Shown here in pieces: positions 33,242-42,437 of a stretch of DNA of 64,000 bases. The translations under genes and the position numbers were made by a program. The notes under the pieces are model-generated. The model was not told the DNA's origin and ran no database searches. It was given only the letters and a program-made list of their open reading frames with translations. Numbering within the stretch: position 1 is the first letter of the stretch; the number at the start of each line of letters is the position of its first letter. The stretch is from Chitinophagales bacterium (GTDB taxonomy: Bacteria; Bacteroidota; Bacteroidia; Chitinophagales; LD1), in assembly GCA_019638515.1 (NCBI GenBank), contig JAHBTS010000006.1, positions 82,301 to 146,300 on the forward strand. The letters run 5' to 3'.

Positions 33242-35128
33242 GTGGATATTTTTTCGCCATACCAACCTATAATAGCGGCCTCTGTATTTTCTAGCCTATT
33301 TGTATTCTACTTAGTAGGAGCATTCTTTACCCCTCGCCTTTCTACCCCTAAGCGCAATATTGCTGTACGTATGGCAATAGGTTCGTTGGTATTTACATTT
33401 GGAATAGCAATAACTCATGCAGGCTACAAAACAATGCTATTGCCTTTTGGCTTTTTTCTTCCCTTTTTATTTACACCTTTTCCTAAAGGTGTTCTTAGCG
33501 ATATTAAAGCAATTGGGAACAAACAGCTACTTACAATACTAGTAGCTTATGTAAGCATTTTACTTTTTGAAATGTGGGTAGCCGATCTTAGGCAAGGAAA
33601 AGATATAGTGGTGAAAAACTGGGATTATGCCAATTCCGGAGCTTTTGGTTTTGAGTATTTAAGTGGAAGCATAGAAACATCACGCTTTGTTTTTAACCAT
33701 ATAAATAAGCAAGTAATACACCATTTTGGTGACCACTGGTTGGCCGGATTTTACAGCCATATTCCTTCAATACTACCTTACTACTCTTATGTGGTGATTT
33801 ATCGTGTTTTAATGGAAGCTATTCTTCTTCTGCTCATGCTTGCATGGTGGCAGGGCGAGAACACAAAGGGTTTACACTATATAGCAGGTATAATAGTATT
33901 TACTCTTTTTATGCCTGGTTTGCGTTTTCTAAGGATAGAGCCTATTGAGGTTGTAGATATGTTATGGAGTTGTTCCCACTATCTAATGTTAGCGATGTGG
34001 CTATTGGCAATGTGCCTTTTAATTTATGAACAACATACCGCTAAAGGTTATGCAGGTCTTATGCTTTCGGCACTAATAAACCCATTAGCAGCTACGTTTC
34101 TTCTAATTGCATCAGTTCTAGCATTGGTAAGCAGCCTTATTAAAAATAGATATAAAAAGGTGTGGACACCGCAAGATATTACTCCTGCTATTGCATTGAT
34201 TGGAACCATTGCAGCCTCTGCTATTTTTATATACATACTTGCAACCAACAGGTCTGCGAGAACAGAGATAAACCTCTTGCATACCGATAACATTATCAAG
34301 ATAACTGTAATGCTTGTTGGGATGCTAGTAGCCAACATATTGGTATTACCTTTTTTTTATGGCTTAAAATGTTTAAGCACACTTAAGAACAACAATACCC
34401 TCTTCTTACTAATACTATTTTGCGCCATTGGTGCTGCAATAAGCCAAGCAATTATGTTTGGAAGTATGGGGGGCGATACCATACAAATATGGATCGCGTT
34501 TGGGAACACGCTTCTTATTCCCATTGGAGGGCTGGGCTTGCTGCAAGCAGCGACCCAGCAAAAAAAAGTTGCGTTTGCATGTATTGCACTCTGCTTACTT
34601 TCGTCTGTAGCTGTGGCTCTAAATTTTGGCAATGCGCGCACATTATCTCAAAGTATAGATTATCTAAGCGGTTCTGATAATGAATGGAAAACATGTAGTA
34701 AAATGAGCCATGATGAAGCATTAAAATTGTACCATGTGCTTAATAAGCCTACGCTCATAAATGTTGGAATTGGCATTTGCAGTAAAAGAGATACCCCACT
34801 TTATGATGAATCAATCTACATGCATCCGGCTCCATATTTACGAGCATTTACACCAGGAGCAGAATTCTACCGTATTACACTTTCCCAGCAAGATACTAGT
34901 GATCTTCACGATATTCCACTAAACACTTTTATTCAACAAAGCTATTTGTATCATTTCAATTTTCACGAAAAGAGCAGCAATAGTGCAGAGAGAATGATAG
35001 AGGAACTAAACATACAATGTTTGTTACTTGATTCTATAAATCAAGACTGGTGTATTCCTCAAGGAGTGGAGGCTATGTTTCCACGAGTGGAAAAAACAGG
35101 TCGCTACACACTTCTTTGGAGAGAATAG
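33242..35128 (+). CDS. Large polytopic inner-membrane protein, possible GT-C-like glycosyltransferase
   Basis: This 628-residue protein starts at GTG 33242, the first start that includes the N-terminal membrane segment. It has about 12 predicted transmembrane segments between residues 10 and 480, then a soluble C-terminal domain of ~150 residues with YMHPAPYLRAFTPGAEFYR and CLLLDSINQDWCIPQG. The first periplasmic loop is long (VADLRQGKDIVVKNWDYANSG...HINKQVIHHFGDHW), and this many-helix plus C-terminal globular arrangement is typical of GT-C glycosyltransferases. I do not recognise a named family and see no catalytic DxD in the first loop with certainty. It opens the accessory glycan region. 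Confidence 0.6.
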   Translation: MDIFSPYQPIIAASVFSSLFVFYLVGAFFTPRLSTPKRNIAVRMAIGSLVFTFGIAITHAGYKTMLLPFGFFLPFLFTPFPKGVLSDIKAIGNKQLLTILVAYVSILLFEMWVADLRQGKDIVVKNWDYANSGAFGFEYLSGSIETSRFVFNHINKQVIHHFGDHWLAGFYSHIPSILPYYSYVVIYRVLMEAILLLLMLAWWQGENTKGLHYIAGIIVFTLFMPGLRFLRIEPIEVVDMLWSCSHYLMLAMWLLAMCLLIYEQHTAKGYAGLMLSALINPLAATFLLIASVLALVSSLIKNRYKKVWTPQDITPAIALIGTIAASAIFIYILATNRSARTEINLLHTDNIIKITVMLVGMLVANILVLPFFYGLKCLSTLKNNNTLFLLILFCAIGAAISQAIMFGSMGGDTIQIWIAFGNTLLIPIGGLGLLQAATQQKKVAFACIALCLLSSVAVALNFGNARTLSQSIDYLSGSDNEWKTCSKMSHDEALKLYHVLNKPTLINVGIGICSKRDTPLYDESIYMHPAPYLRAFTPGAEFYRITLSQQDTSDLHDIPLNTFIQQSYLYHFNFHEKSSNSAERMIEELNIQCLLLDSINQDWCIPQGVEAMFPRVEKTGRYTLLWRE

Positions 35129-35167
35129 CCCTCCCTTCAATAATGAGAATTCTTTACAAAAAGGTTG

Positions 35168-35902
35168 CTATTGCTTAAACAGGCGTACATAGATATTAGC
35201 TAGTCTTCCTAAAATACCATGCAAAAAATACACTACAGCATTTGGTAGTTTTTTAGTAATGGGGATTTTAGTTGCAAAAAGTTTCATTGCTTCTGCTGCT
35301 AGTATTTTCCCTTCTATTTCTTGCTTTCTATGTATGAACTCAGGTTTTACAAAATCAACCATTAGAATGATACGAGCTTTATTGGTATAGTTCCAAGCAT
35401 AATGCCTATTTACCACGCAAAACGACAGTACTTTTCCTACTTCCCATCCTCTTTCCTCGTTCTTAATTCGCAAACCAATTGCAGGATATGGCTCCGGAAT
35501 TAGCACACCTAAATGATTCCGCACAATTGCATCTGTATCACCAAAGTGCGCACTAAGGCGCGTACCTGGCTTTAACACAGAAACCATAAGTAAACTTAAG
35601 CCGGGATAGTCCTTTAGCAACTCCCATGTTTTAGGTAAATATTGCAAGTTTTCCTTGTTGATTACTCCGCCAGAATATAGTACCAAGGTTTGCCAACCTG
35701 ATGTATCTAAATTGTAAGGCACAAAATTATTCTTGGTTTTGGAACCGTTATTTGTATAAAACGAAATTACCTCGTTTACAATCATATCGGCATGTTCTTC
35801 AAGAATATGTGTAAGCGGGTATTCACTGTTTTCATAAAACGCAGGACTACCGCCTTTATACCACTCTTTTGTGATATAATAAAAGGGTTCATTAGTTGTC
35901 AT
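35168..35902 (-). CDS. Aspartyl/asparaginyl beta-hydroxylase-fold oxygenase
   Basis: This 244-residue protein has the Asp/Asn beta-hydroxylase (AspH) fold. The motif is VLKPGTRLSAHFGDTDAIVRNHLGVLIPEPYPAIGLRI, GWEVGKV and NRHYAWNYTNKARIILMVDF. The two histidines that hold Fe(II) in this family are His119 and His167, with Arg177 for 2-oxoglutarate. AspH needs only two His and no acidic ligand, and that is what is seen. The usual substrate is an Asp/Asn side chain, but bacterial relatives (for example LpxO) hydroxylate lipid acyl chains. It has no signal peptide. A paralogue lies at 41602-42357. It is on the opposite strand to most of the cluster. Confidence 0.88.
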   Translation of the reverse strand: MTTNEPFYYITKEWYKGGSPAFYENSEYPLTHILEEHADMIVNEVISFYTNNGSKTKNNFVPYNLDTSGWQTLVLYSGGVINKENLQYLPKTWELLKDYPGLSLLMVSVLKPGTRLSAHFGDTDAIVRNHLGVLIPEPYPAIGLRIKNEERGWEVGKVLSFCVVNRHYAWNYTNKARIILMVDFVKPEFIHRKQEIEGKILAAEAMKLFATKIPITKKLPNAVVYFLHGILGRLANIYVRLFKQ

Positions 35903-35940
35903 AAGTCGAATTTGACAAGTACATATATAAAAACATTGAT

Positions 35941-35955
35941 GTAGATTTCATCTAC
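35941..35955. promoter_or_regulatory. Inverted repeat (candidate operator) between divergent genes
   Basis: A perfect inverted repeat GTAGAT-TTC-ATCTAC lies 39 nt upstream of the AspH-like start and 51 nt upstream of the GNAT start. The 14-nt core TAGATTTCATCTAC recurs with one change at 38634-38647, upstream of the PhyH-like gene. Confidence 0.35.
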
Positions 35956-35971
35956 TTGTACTATAATATTT

Positions 35972-35979
35972 TAGCTTTG
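35972..35979 (+). promoter_or_regulatory. Bacteroidota -7 box (TAGCTTTG)
   Basis: This is an exact TAnnTTTG match 26 nt before the GNAT start codon. A TTG at 35956-35958 is only 13 nt away, closer than normal. Confidence 0.45.
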
Positions 35980-36005
35980 ATAACGACTTACCAACAACAC
36001 AGACT

Positions 36006-36782
36006 ATGAATACCTGTGAATACTCAGCATACGAAACTAAATATCTCGGTTTAAAATTTGCCCGATACAATACCAACTGTATTGATGCAGATTACCTAAA
36101 TCATACACTCTATAGCGAACAATATGATGTAATTAGAATTAGAACCAGCGCTACCGATAACTGGGCAAATATCAAACTAAATAGTTTAAAATATCCTTTC
36201 TTCTTTCATGGAGGCATCCGCAGATATACCGTAAACTGTTTTGAAGTGCCACCACCTCAATTTACGCATGCGAACATATCTTTTGAACTCTACACTACTC
36301 AAAATAAACATATACTACAATCGCTTTTTTCAGTATGTATTCAAGAAGAACCTATTGGCTATTGTAGAACGCCATTATTACAAAATATCATAAGTAAAGA
36401 AACAGAAACCAACTGTCTTTCAGAATTTTATTGCCATCTATATAACAATAGAGAATATGCCTCGAACTACTTATGGCTCATGAAAGCAGATGAAAATTAT
36501 ATTGGCTTTGTAGCACTTACAGTTTATGATGATGCACTTAAAGTAGATGCATCACTAGCAGGAGTTATTCCTACCTACCAAAACAAGGGTTTGTTTCCCA
36601 ACATTATCCGCCAAGTACGAAAGTTTTGTATTGAAAACAACTTGCCCAATTTTACCTGCGGAGCAAGGTTAAATAACATGTATAGCCAATGGGCTTTTGA
36701 AAAAGAATATATGAAATGTGAAGAAACCCAGTATGTATATCACTTAGTACCTCTATTATCATTTAATCAAGGGCAACACTAA
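36006..36782 (+). CDS. GNAT-family acyltransferase
   Basis: This 258-residue protein has a C-terminal GNAT fold. SLAGVIPTYQNKGLFPNIIRQVRKFCIENN (about 190-220) is the acetyl-CoA-binding motif A, and FTCGARLNNMYSQWAFEKEYMKC is motif B. The N-terminal ~130 residues resemble the extra domain of dTDP-fucosamine acetyltransferase WecD/RffC and similar sugar N-acetyltransferases, but identity is by shape only. A sugar amine acceptor would fit the surrounding glycan genes. The start is ATG 36006. The GT2 gene follows at 41 bp. Confidence 0.7.
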   Translation: MNTCEYSAYETKYLGLKFARYNTNCIDADYLNHTLYSEQYDVIRIRTSATDNWANIKLNSLKYPFFFHGGIRRYTVNCFEVPPPQFTHANISFELYTTQNKHILQSLFSVCIQEEPIGYCRTPLLQNIISKETETNCLSEFYCHLYNNREYASNYLWLMKADENYIGFVALTVYDDALKVDASLAGVIPTYQNKGLFPNIIRQVRKFCIENNLPNFTCGARLNNMYSQWAFEKEYMKCEETQYVYHLVPLLSFNQGQH

Positions 36783-36823
36783 CCGCAAACCTTCTACACA
36801 CAATTAAGCATATAAGTTCACAC

Positions 36824-37720
36824 ATGCAATCCGACACTCCAGTTTACTCCATTATTGTACCAGTTTTTAATAGTGCCGACATCTTAGCTACACTCTGTGC
36901 GCAAATACACCAAAGCCTTGCAGTAATTGGTGTTTCTTACGAAATTATTTTAGTAAATGATTGCAGCACCGATAATTCGTGGCAAGTAATACAACAAATG
37001 CAATGTTACCAAGCACAGCGCATACTTGGTATTAATAAAACTCAAAATACCGGACAGCACCATGCACTCTATATAGGTATGCTACACGCCAAAGGTACTT
37101 ACTTTGTTACCATAGATGACGATTTACAATTTCCCCCCTCAGAAATAGCATTGCTTATTAAAGAACAACAAAGAACAAACGCTCAACTAGTATATGGCTA
37201 TCCGCGTGCACGCCAACATTCCATGTTAAGAAATATTGCCAGTAAATTAGCGCTATATGCATTTTGCGCTTTACTAAAAACACACCCTAACGGAAGCCCT
37301 TTCCGGTTGCTTAATGCTAAATTATTCCACTCCTCAACTCTTGCAGCTCCACTCATTTTTATTGATGCTATTGTTACTCCAAATACACCTATAATTTCAA
37401 CTATTCCGGTATTGCACCAGCCTAGACATAGTGGTACTTCCGGTCACAAACTTTATATACAAGGATTATGGGCGTTGCTACTCATGTATGCATACAGCAG
37501 CAGTCGTAAAAAGAAATTTGTATATCCTATAATCATTCTTTCAATAGGGGGCATTGGCTTATGGCTAAGTATTTATTGCAGCTTTCTACTTGCAGCACCT
37601 CTGCTTATATTATTTATACTACTGCTTCTTATCCATTCATATTGCATATATCAATACACTAAAATTAACAGCCAATCTACAGCCAGCCATCAAGATATAA
37701 TTGAAATCCAAAAGTTATAG
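36824..37720 (+). CDS. Family 2 glycosyltransferase with C-terminal membrane anchor
   Basis: This 298-residue protein has the GT2 domain at 5-225 (YSIIVPVFNSADILATL, EIILVNDCSTDNSWQVI, VTIDDDLQFPP with the DxD acid cluster) and two C-terminal transmembrane helices (about 235-280). This layout is that of GtrB/ArnC/DPM-type enzymes, which load a sugar onto polyprenyl phosphate at the cytoplasmic face. Its stop overlaps the stop of the convergent PhyH-like gene by 6 nt. Substrate unknown. Confidence 0.88.
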   Translation: MQSDTPVYSIIVPVFNSADILATLCAQIHQSLAVIGVSYEIILVNDCSTDNSWQVIQQMQCYQAQRILGINKTQNTGQHHALYIGMLHAKGTYFVTIDDDLQFPPSEIALLIKEQQRTNAQLVYGYPRARQHSMLRNIASKLALYAFCALLKTHPNGSPFRLLNAKLFHSSTLAAPLIFIDAIVTPNTPIISTIPVLHQPRHSGTSGHKLYIQGLWALLLMYAYSSSRKKKFVYPIIILSIGGIGLWLSIYCSFLLAAPLLILFILLLLIHSYCIYQYTKINSQSTASHQDIIEIQKL

Positions 37721-38584
37721 CCCATCCTTCCAAAAGCGAATTTCTAATGATACTCTAGTAACATCGCTTTCTAAATTATATGCACCGCCATGTACTAGGT
37801 AGGGCGAAAAAATCAGCATTTCATTTTCAGCAGGGTTAGCACGAGTAAGCATCGGCTTTTTGCCATCTATTTCTACCACACATGGAACCGTATACCTTAT
37901 ATTATTTAACAAAGCTCCTCCTACAGTTCGCCCAATCCGATTTTCATTAAAATAATGACTTCCAGGAATAAGAGCCAATGAACTATTACCCGTGCTACCA
38001 CTAAGTGGAGCATAAATATTTACAGCATTCCTAAGCCTATCTAACCAAACATCTCTATGCGGTGGGTTATTATCGGCAAGTTTTCCCGGACGGGCTATTC
38101 GCAAATTAAAGATGGCAACCATAGGATAGCGTAATGCTTCATTTGAATAAAAATCGGCAGCATCTACATGCTTAGCTTCTACTGTAAGCGGCTGTTGAAG
38201 CACTACAGCAACTCTATTTTGCACTTTAGAAAAATCTATTGGGAAATGAGCAATATTCCAGCCTTTTTGAATTGCATGAGCTACCATGCTATGCGTAGTA
38301 TCATTCACAAAATCATGATACCTTTCCAGAGAAAAGTTTTCGAGCTTAGTAATACCACATTGCAATAACACACGCTTTACTAATTCTGTAATTCCTGACT
38401 TTACCTGTAAAAAGTCCTCTTTATCTAAAAACGGTTGTATAGTATAGCCGTCCTCATCAAAAGGTGTTTCAGCTAAAAGATTATCATCTTGTTTTAATAG
38501 CATTTGGTCTGCACCATAAACAATAGCTCCATTTAATTTAAAACAGAGTTCATTTACACCAATCTGAAAACACACATCTGTCAT
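37715..38584 (-). CDS. PhyH-like Fe(II)/2-oxoglutarate dioxygenase
   Basis: This 289-residue protein shows the phytanoyl-CoA dioxygenase metal and co-substrate residues: His176-x-Asp178 in PPHRDVWLDR, the distal His265 in FSPYLVHGGAYN and Arg277 in DVTRVSLEIRFW, with ALIPGSHYF between. So it is probably an active Fe(II)/2OG oxygenase. PhyH relatives act on lipids, natural products and sugars. The N-terminal ~110 residues show no domain I recognise. It lies inside a glycan cluster on the minus strand and shares a possible operator with the first AspH-like gene. Substrate unknown. Confidence 0.85.
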   Translation of the reverse strand: MTDVCFQIGVNELCFKLNGAIVYGADQMLLKQDDNLLAETPFDEDGYTIQPFLDKEDFLQVKSGITELVKRVLLQCGITKLENFSLERYHDFVNDTTHSMVAHAIQKGWNIAHFPIDFSKVQNRVAVVLQQPLTVEAKHVDAADFYSNEALRYPMVAIFNLRIARPGKLADNNPPHRDVWLDRLRNAVNIYAPLSGSTGNSSLALIPGSHYFNENRIGRTVGGALLNNIRYTVPCVVEIDGKKPMLTRANPAENEMLIFSPYLVHGGAYNLESDVTRVSLEIRFWKDGL

Positions 38585-38633
38585 AGTTTTTCCTTATCGC
38601 AACCAAAGAACTAAAAAAAATAACTATTCAGTA

Positions 38634-38647
38634 TAAATTTCATCTAC
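38634..38647. promoter_or_regulatory. Shared motif upstream of the PhyH-like gene
   Basis: TAAATTTCATCTAC matches 13 of 14 bases of the core at 35942-35955. It lies 49 nt upstream of the PhyH-like start codon, a spacing close to the 39 nt seen for the first AspH-like gene. Confidence 0.3.
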
Positions 38648-38762
38648 ACCAACTGCAACAATAAACATACAAGCAATTAAAACATTTTTCGTGCAGTTGT
38701 GGTAGTTGTTGTTTTAGAACTTTTGAGCATCTTTAACCGCTGCTCAAAACGCAGTTGCCATA

Positions 38763-39434
38763 TTGAAAACTACTACCAACATTACAGCCATAATACCTGC
38801 ATATAACGAAGCCAACCGCATTGGTTTGGTAATAGAGCGCGTTAAAGCACATGTGCAGCACGTAATTGTAGTAAATGATGCTTCTAAAGACAATACCGCC
38901 CTTGTTGCACAGCAGCATGGCGCACAAGTAATAAACCTAACACTAAATGAAGGAGCGGGCGCTGCAACCCGCATCGGCTGCGAAACAGCCATACAAAACG
39001 GAGCAGACATTATTGTAACAATTGATGCCGATGGCCAACACCACCCGGATGAAATACCCTTACTGGTAACTAACCTCCTGCAACAAAATGCAGGAATAGT
39101 ATTTGGCGGCAGACAGCGCACTCCCAATATGCCTATCGAAAATAGATGGGGCAATCGTTTACTTTCAGTAGTAAGCAGCCATTTATTCGGCACAAGCGTA
39201 GGCGATACTTTAACCGGCTTCAGGGCATTTTTCGCAACCGCATTTCCGGCTATAAAATGGGAAAGTAACCGCTATAGTTTTGTAGCAGAAATGGCAGCAA
39301 AAGTTGCCCACAATAAAGTGCCCTGCAAAGAAGTAACCATTAGCACCATTTACCACGATAACAAAAAGGGAATGCGTAAACGCGATGGCATTAAAACACT
39401 TTTCTTACTCTTTTGGTGGAAAATTACATGGTAA
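38763..39434 (+). CDS. Family 2 glycosyltransferase
   Basis: This 223-residue protein has a single GT2 domain: TAIIPAYNEANRIGLVIERV, VIVVNDASKDNTA, TIDADGQHHPDEIPLL (DxD-type metal site) and GDTLTGFRAFFATAF. No membrane segment is present, so it is the soluble DPM1-like type that adds a sugar to a polyprenyl phosphate or another acceptor. The start is TTG 38763: no ATG or GTG is available near the N-terminus, and the sequence from MKTTTNITAIIPAYNE is complete. It precedes the glutaminase/amidotransferase fusion by 84 bp. Sugar donor unknown. Confidence 0.87.
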   Translation: MKTTTNITAIIPAYNEANRIGLVIERVKAHVQHVIVVNDASKDNTALVAQQHGAQVINLTLNEGAGAATRIGCETAIQNGADIIVTIDADGQHHPDEIPLLVTNLLQQNAGIVFGGRQRTPNMPIENRWGNRLLSVVSSHLFGTSVGDTLTGFRAFFATAFPAIKWESNRYSFVAEMAAKVAHNKVPCKEVTISTIYHDNKKGMRKRDGIKTLFLLFWWKITW

Positions 39435-39518
39435 ATAGCTGCGGTTACCTTCCGAGCTAAATCATATATTAGCATCTTTGCTTTTATCCACCATCATTTA
39501 ATTGAAACAGTATTCACC

Positions 39519-41513
39519 ATGTGCGGAATTTTTGGATTTATACAACACAAAACAACCACCGATAACAAACAATTAGCCATTTTTGATGAATTGATGAAAG
39601 CCGCCTACTGGCGTGGAAAAGAAGCATCGGGAGCTGCGGCACTTATAGAGCAAGGCTCTATGCACTATATAAAAAGCGACCTCAATGGCAGAGAACTTGT
39701 AAAAGCACCGGAATACCTGCGCTTTAAAGAATCGCTTGCTTCATCAAACATAAGAGCAATGATTGGGCATTCGCGACTTGCCACACACGGTTCGCAACTG
39801 GTACACGAAAACAACCAACCTGTAATTCCATCGCCCCCACATTTGGTAATGGTTCACAATGGCATTATTACCAACCCCAAACAGTTGTGGCAACAAATTG
39901 GAAAGCAAACACCTCCTCCCATTTTAGATACGGCTGCACTAGCAGAGTTTTTAAACGATACCCTACACAAGCAAAACCTGCCATACAGCATACAAACAAT
40001 GTATGCAACACTTGAAGGCTCGGCAAGTTTAGCCGTAATTATACCTTCCATATCTGCTGTATTTATTTCTACCAATACCGGATCGCTTTACTATGCCAAC
40101 TCGCCCGATGGCAGCACCACTTACTTTGCATCCGAAAAAATATTTTTAGATGAAGCACTGCAATTATTCTACACAACACAACCTACCGTTGCTACCCAAT
40201 TGCAACCATTTACTTCAGCCATTTTTACCAACGGAAATTGCGAATTTATTACCCTAAAAAAAGATACTACAACACCCCAAGAATCGCAACCCGTATTGCA
40301 TACGGCAACACCCACCGTGCCCATGCAAGAATTTAGTGTGTACGAAAAAAAATCTGCTGCCACTAAACTCTACACCGTAAAAAACGACATCAATATCCTG
40401 CGCCAACACAACTTCGACTATAAAACTATTTATGCACTTAAACGTTGCACCCGCTGCATTTTGCCCGCTACCACACCATTCATAGAATTCGATAGCAAAG
40501 GCGTATGCAACTACTGCCGCGAACACCAACCCATAAAAGTAAAAGGCATGAATGCCTTAGAAGCTGTACTACAAAAATATCGCAAAGGAACAGGCGAACC
40601 CGATTGCCTAATTGCATTTAGTGGCGGCAGAGACAGTTCATACGGACTTCATTTCCTAAAAAAAGAAATGGGAATGCAACCTCTTGCATACACCTACGAT
40701 TGGGGTATGGTAACCGATATGGCGCGTAGAAACCAAGCACGCATGTTGGGCACTTTGGGCGTAGAGCACATATTGGTTTCTGCCGATATTACCATGAAGC
40801 GAAAACACATACGCGAGAACATAAGCGCATGGATGAAACGCCCACACTTAGGCATGGTACCTCTGTTTATGGAAGGCGATAAACAATGTGAGTTTTATGC
40901 CGATCAAATTATGAAGAAATACAAGCTCAAACTCATGTTTTTCTTTAGGGGAAATGAACTTGAACGCGATGAATTTAAAACCGGACATTGCGGTGTAAAA
41001 GATGCCGATCCGGGAGGTGTAATTCACCATTTGGAGCCGTTTAAAAAAGTGAAACTCATGAGCTTTTATGCTTCGCAATACCTTATGAATCCTTCGTACT
41101 TTAACTCCTCTTTTTTTGATACTGCATTAGGGTTTTTCTCTACCTACATTCAGCCGCACCAATACTTATTTTTATGGCACTACATTAAATGGGATGAACA
41201 TAAAATTATTTCAACCTTGCAGCAAAACTATCATTGGGAAACATCGCCCGAAACAAAGGCTACATGGCGCACCGATGACGGCACTTCTGCCTTCTACAAC
41301 TATATTTACTATGTTGGGCAGGGCTATACCGAAAACGACTCTTTCCGCTCCCGCCAAATAAGAGAAGGACTGCTCGACAGAGAAACCGCGCTTGCACTCG
41401 TACACGAAGAAAACAAACCTCGATATGAAGCATTGCAGTGGTATTTTGATATGGTAGGCTTAGATGGGCATAAGGTTTTATCGGTAGTAGATAACATGAA
41501 GAAACTTTATTAA
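39519..41513 (+). CDS. Class II glutaminase fused to WbpG-type N-acetyl sugar amidotransferase
   Basis: This 664-residue protein joins two enzymes. Residues 1-~230 are a class II (Ntn) glutamine amidotransferase: nucleophile Cys2 (MCGIFGFI), WRGKEASG (31-38), GHSRLATHG (82-90) and VHNGIITN (111-118), nearest to the GlmS/PurF type. From ~300 on is a WbpG-type PP-loop enzyme: zinc-ligand set C310, C313, C330, C333 in RCTRC...CNYC, and the ATP motif SGGRDS at 368-373. WbpG normally takes ammonia from a separate HisH-like subunit to make an amidine on an N-acetyl sugar. Here the glutaminase is built in, like asparagine synthetase. The fusion is intact in one frame. Role in glycan modification is inferred. 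Confidence 0.87.
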   Translation: MCGIFGFIQHKTTTDNKQLAIFDELMKAAYWRGKEASGAAALIEQGSMHYIKSDLNGRELVKAPEYLRFKESLASSNIRAMIGHSRLATHGSQLVHENNQPVIPSPPHLVMVHNGIITNPKQLWQQIGKQTPPPILDTAALAEFLNDTLHKQNLPYSIQTMYATLEGSASLAVIIPSISAVFISTNTGSLYYANSPDGSTTYFASEKIFLDEALQLFYTTQPTVATQLQPFTSAIFTNGNCEFITLKKDTTTPQESQPVLHTATPTVPMQEFSVYEKKSAATKLYTVKNDINILRQHNFDYKTIYALKRCTRCILPATTPFIEFDSKGVCNYCREHQPIKVKGMNALEAVLQKYRKGTGEPDCLIAFSGGRDSSYGLHFLKKEMGMQPLAYTYDWGMVTDMARRNQARMLGTLGVEHILVSADITMKRKHIRENISAWMKRPHLGMVPLFMEGDKQCEFYADQIMKKYKLKLMFFFRGNELERDEFKTGHCGVKDADPGGVIHHLEPFKKVKLMSFYASQYLMNPSYFNSSFFDTALGFFSTYIQPHQYLFLWHYIKWDEHKIISTLQQNYHWETSPETKATWRTDDGTSAFYNYIYYVGQGYTENDSFRSRQIREGLLDRETALALVHEENKPRYEALQWYFDMVGLDGHKVLSVVDNMKKLY

Positions 41514-41601
41514 AACACCACTTATTCAAAAAGAAATTTCTAACTAACCATGCCACTTATTTTCACTGCTCATAATTATTTTATTTACTAAATATGCCTC
41601 C

Positions 41602-42357
41602 ATGTCGGCAAACGCACTATTTTTTTTAAACGAGGAAGCCATCTATTCCGGCCCCGAACCTTATTTCTACGATAAGAAACAATACCCGTGGGCTCAAACA
41701 TTAGAAGATAACTGGACAATAATACGCGATGAAATGATGCCAATTATCAGCGGAGAAAAAGCCATTGAACTCAGCAGCCCGTATCCTCCTTCATTATCTG
41801 AACCCAGTGCATGGAAAAATATTTACTTCTTCAACTTTATGTGGCAATACCATAAAAATTGCCGCCAATTTCCAAAAACCTATGCCCTGCTAAAATCTAT
41901 ACCCAACCTCACTTTTGCAGAATTTACCGTATTAGAACCCGGCTGCCAAATACTGCCGCATATTGGCGAAACCAACACCACTATACGCGGGCATTTAGGC
42001 ATTTCTATTCCCGGCAAACTGCCCGAAGCCGGCATCCGCGTGGGCAACGAAGAAAGAAGTTGGGAAGAAGGCAAAGTAGTACTGTTTAGCGACTGCCACC
42101 GCCACACCGTTTGGAATCATACAAAAAACCGAAGATTTGTTTTAGTATTCGATATTACACGCAGCGAATTTGCCGAACAAAAAACATGGGTAAATGCACA
42201 AAGTTTAGGCGCCATTACCATTAAATACTTAGATGACTTAATACCTGCGCTCAAAAAAACTCCGGAGAATTTAAAACACGCTTTGCATAAAGCCATTTCT
42301 TTTTTGTGGTGGGTTTATTTACCTTTACAGAACTTTTGGAGCAGGCTATACTCTTAA
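41602..42357 (+). CDS. Aspartyl/asparaginyl beta-hydroxylase-fold oxygenase (paralogue)
   Basis: This 251-residue protein repeats the layout of the minus-strand gene at 35168-35902: FTVLEPGCQILPHIGETNTTIRGHLGISIP, AGIRVGNEERSWEEGKVVLF and DCHRHTVWNHTKNRRFVLVFDI. Fe(II) ligands are His120 and His168, and Arg178 is the likely 2-oxoglutarate contact. The C-terminal ~60 residues are hydrophobic and helical (FLWWVYLPLQNFW) and may dock to the membrane, as in LpxO-like lipid hydroxylases. No signal peptide. The two copies within 7 kb differ greatly, so they probably have different substrates in one pathway. Confidence 0.88.
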   Translation: MSANALFFLNEEAIYSGPEPYFYDKKQYPWAQTLEDNWTIIRDEMMPIISGEKAIELSSPYPPSLSEPSAWKNIYFFNFMWQYHKNCRQFPKTYALLKSIPNLTFAEFTVLEPGCQILPHIGETNTTIRGHLGISIPGKLPEAGIRVGNEERSWEEGKVVLFSDCHRHTVWNHTKNRRFVLVFDITRSEFAEQKTWVNAQSLGAITIKYLDDLIPALKKTPENLKHALHKAISFLWWVYLPLQNFWSRLYS

Positions 42358-42437
42358 CTTAAAAACGATTTTAATTAAGTAAGTTGGCAATTTCTCACCA
42401 CTATTAGTACACAGTTTCCTTAAATTGAAATGGAGTT

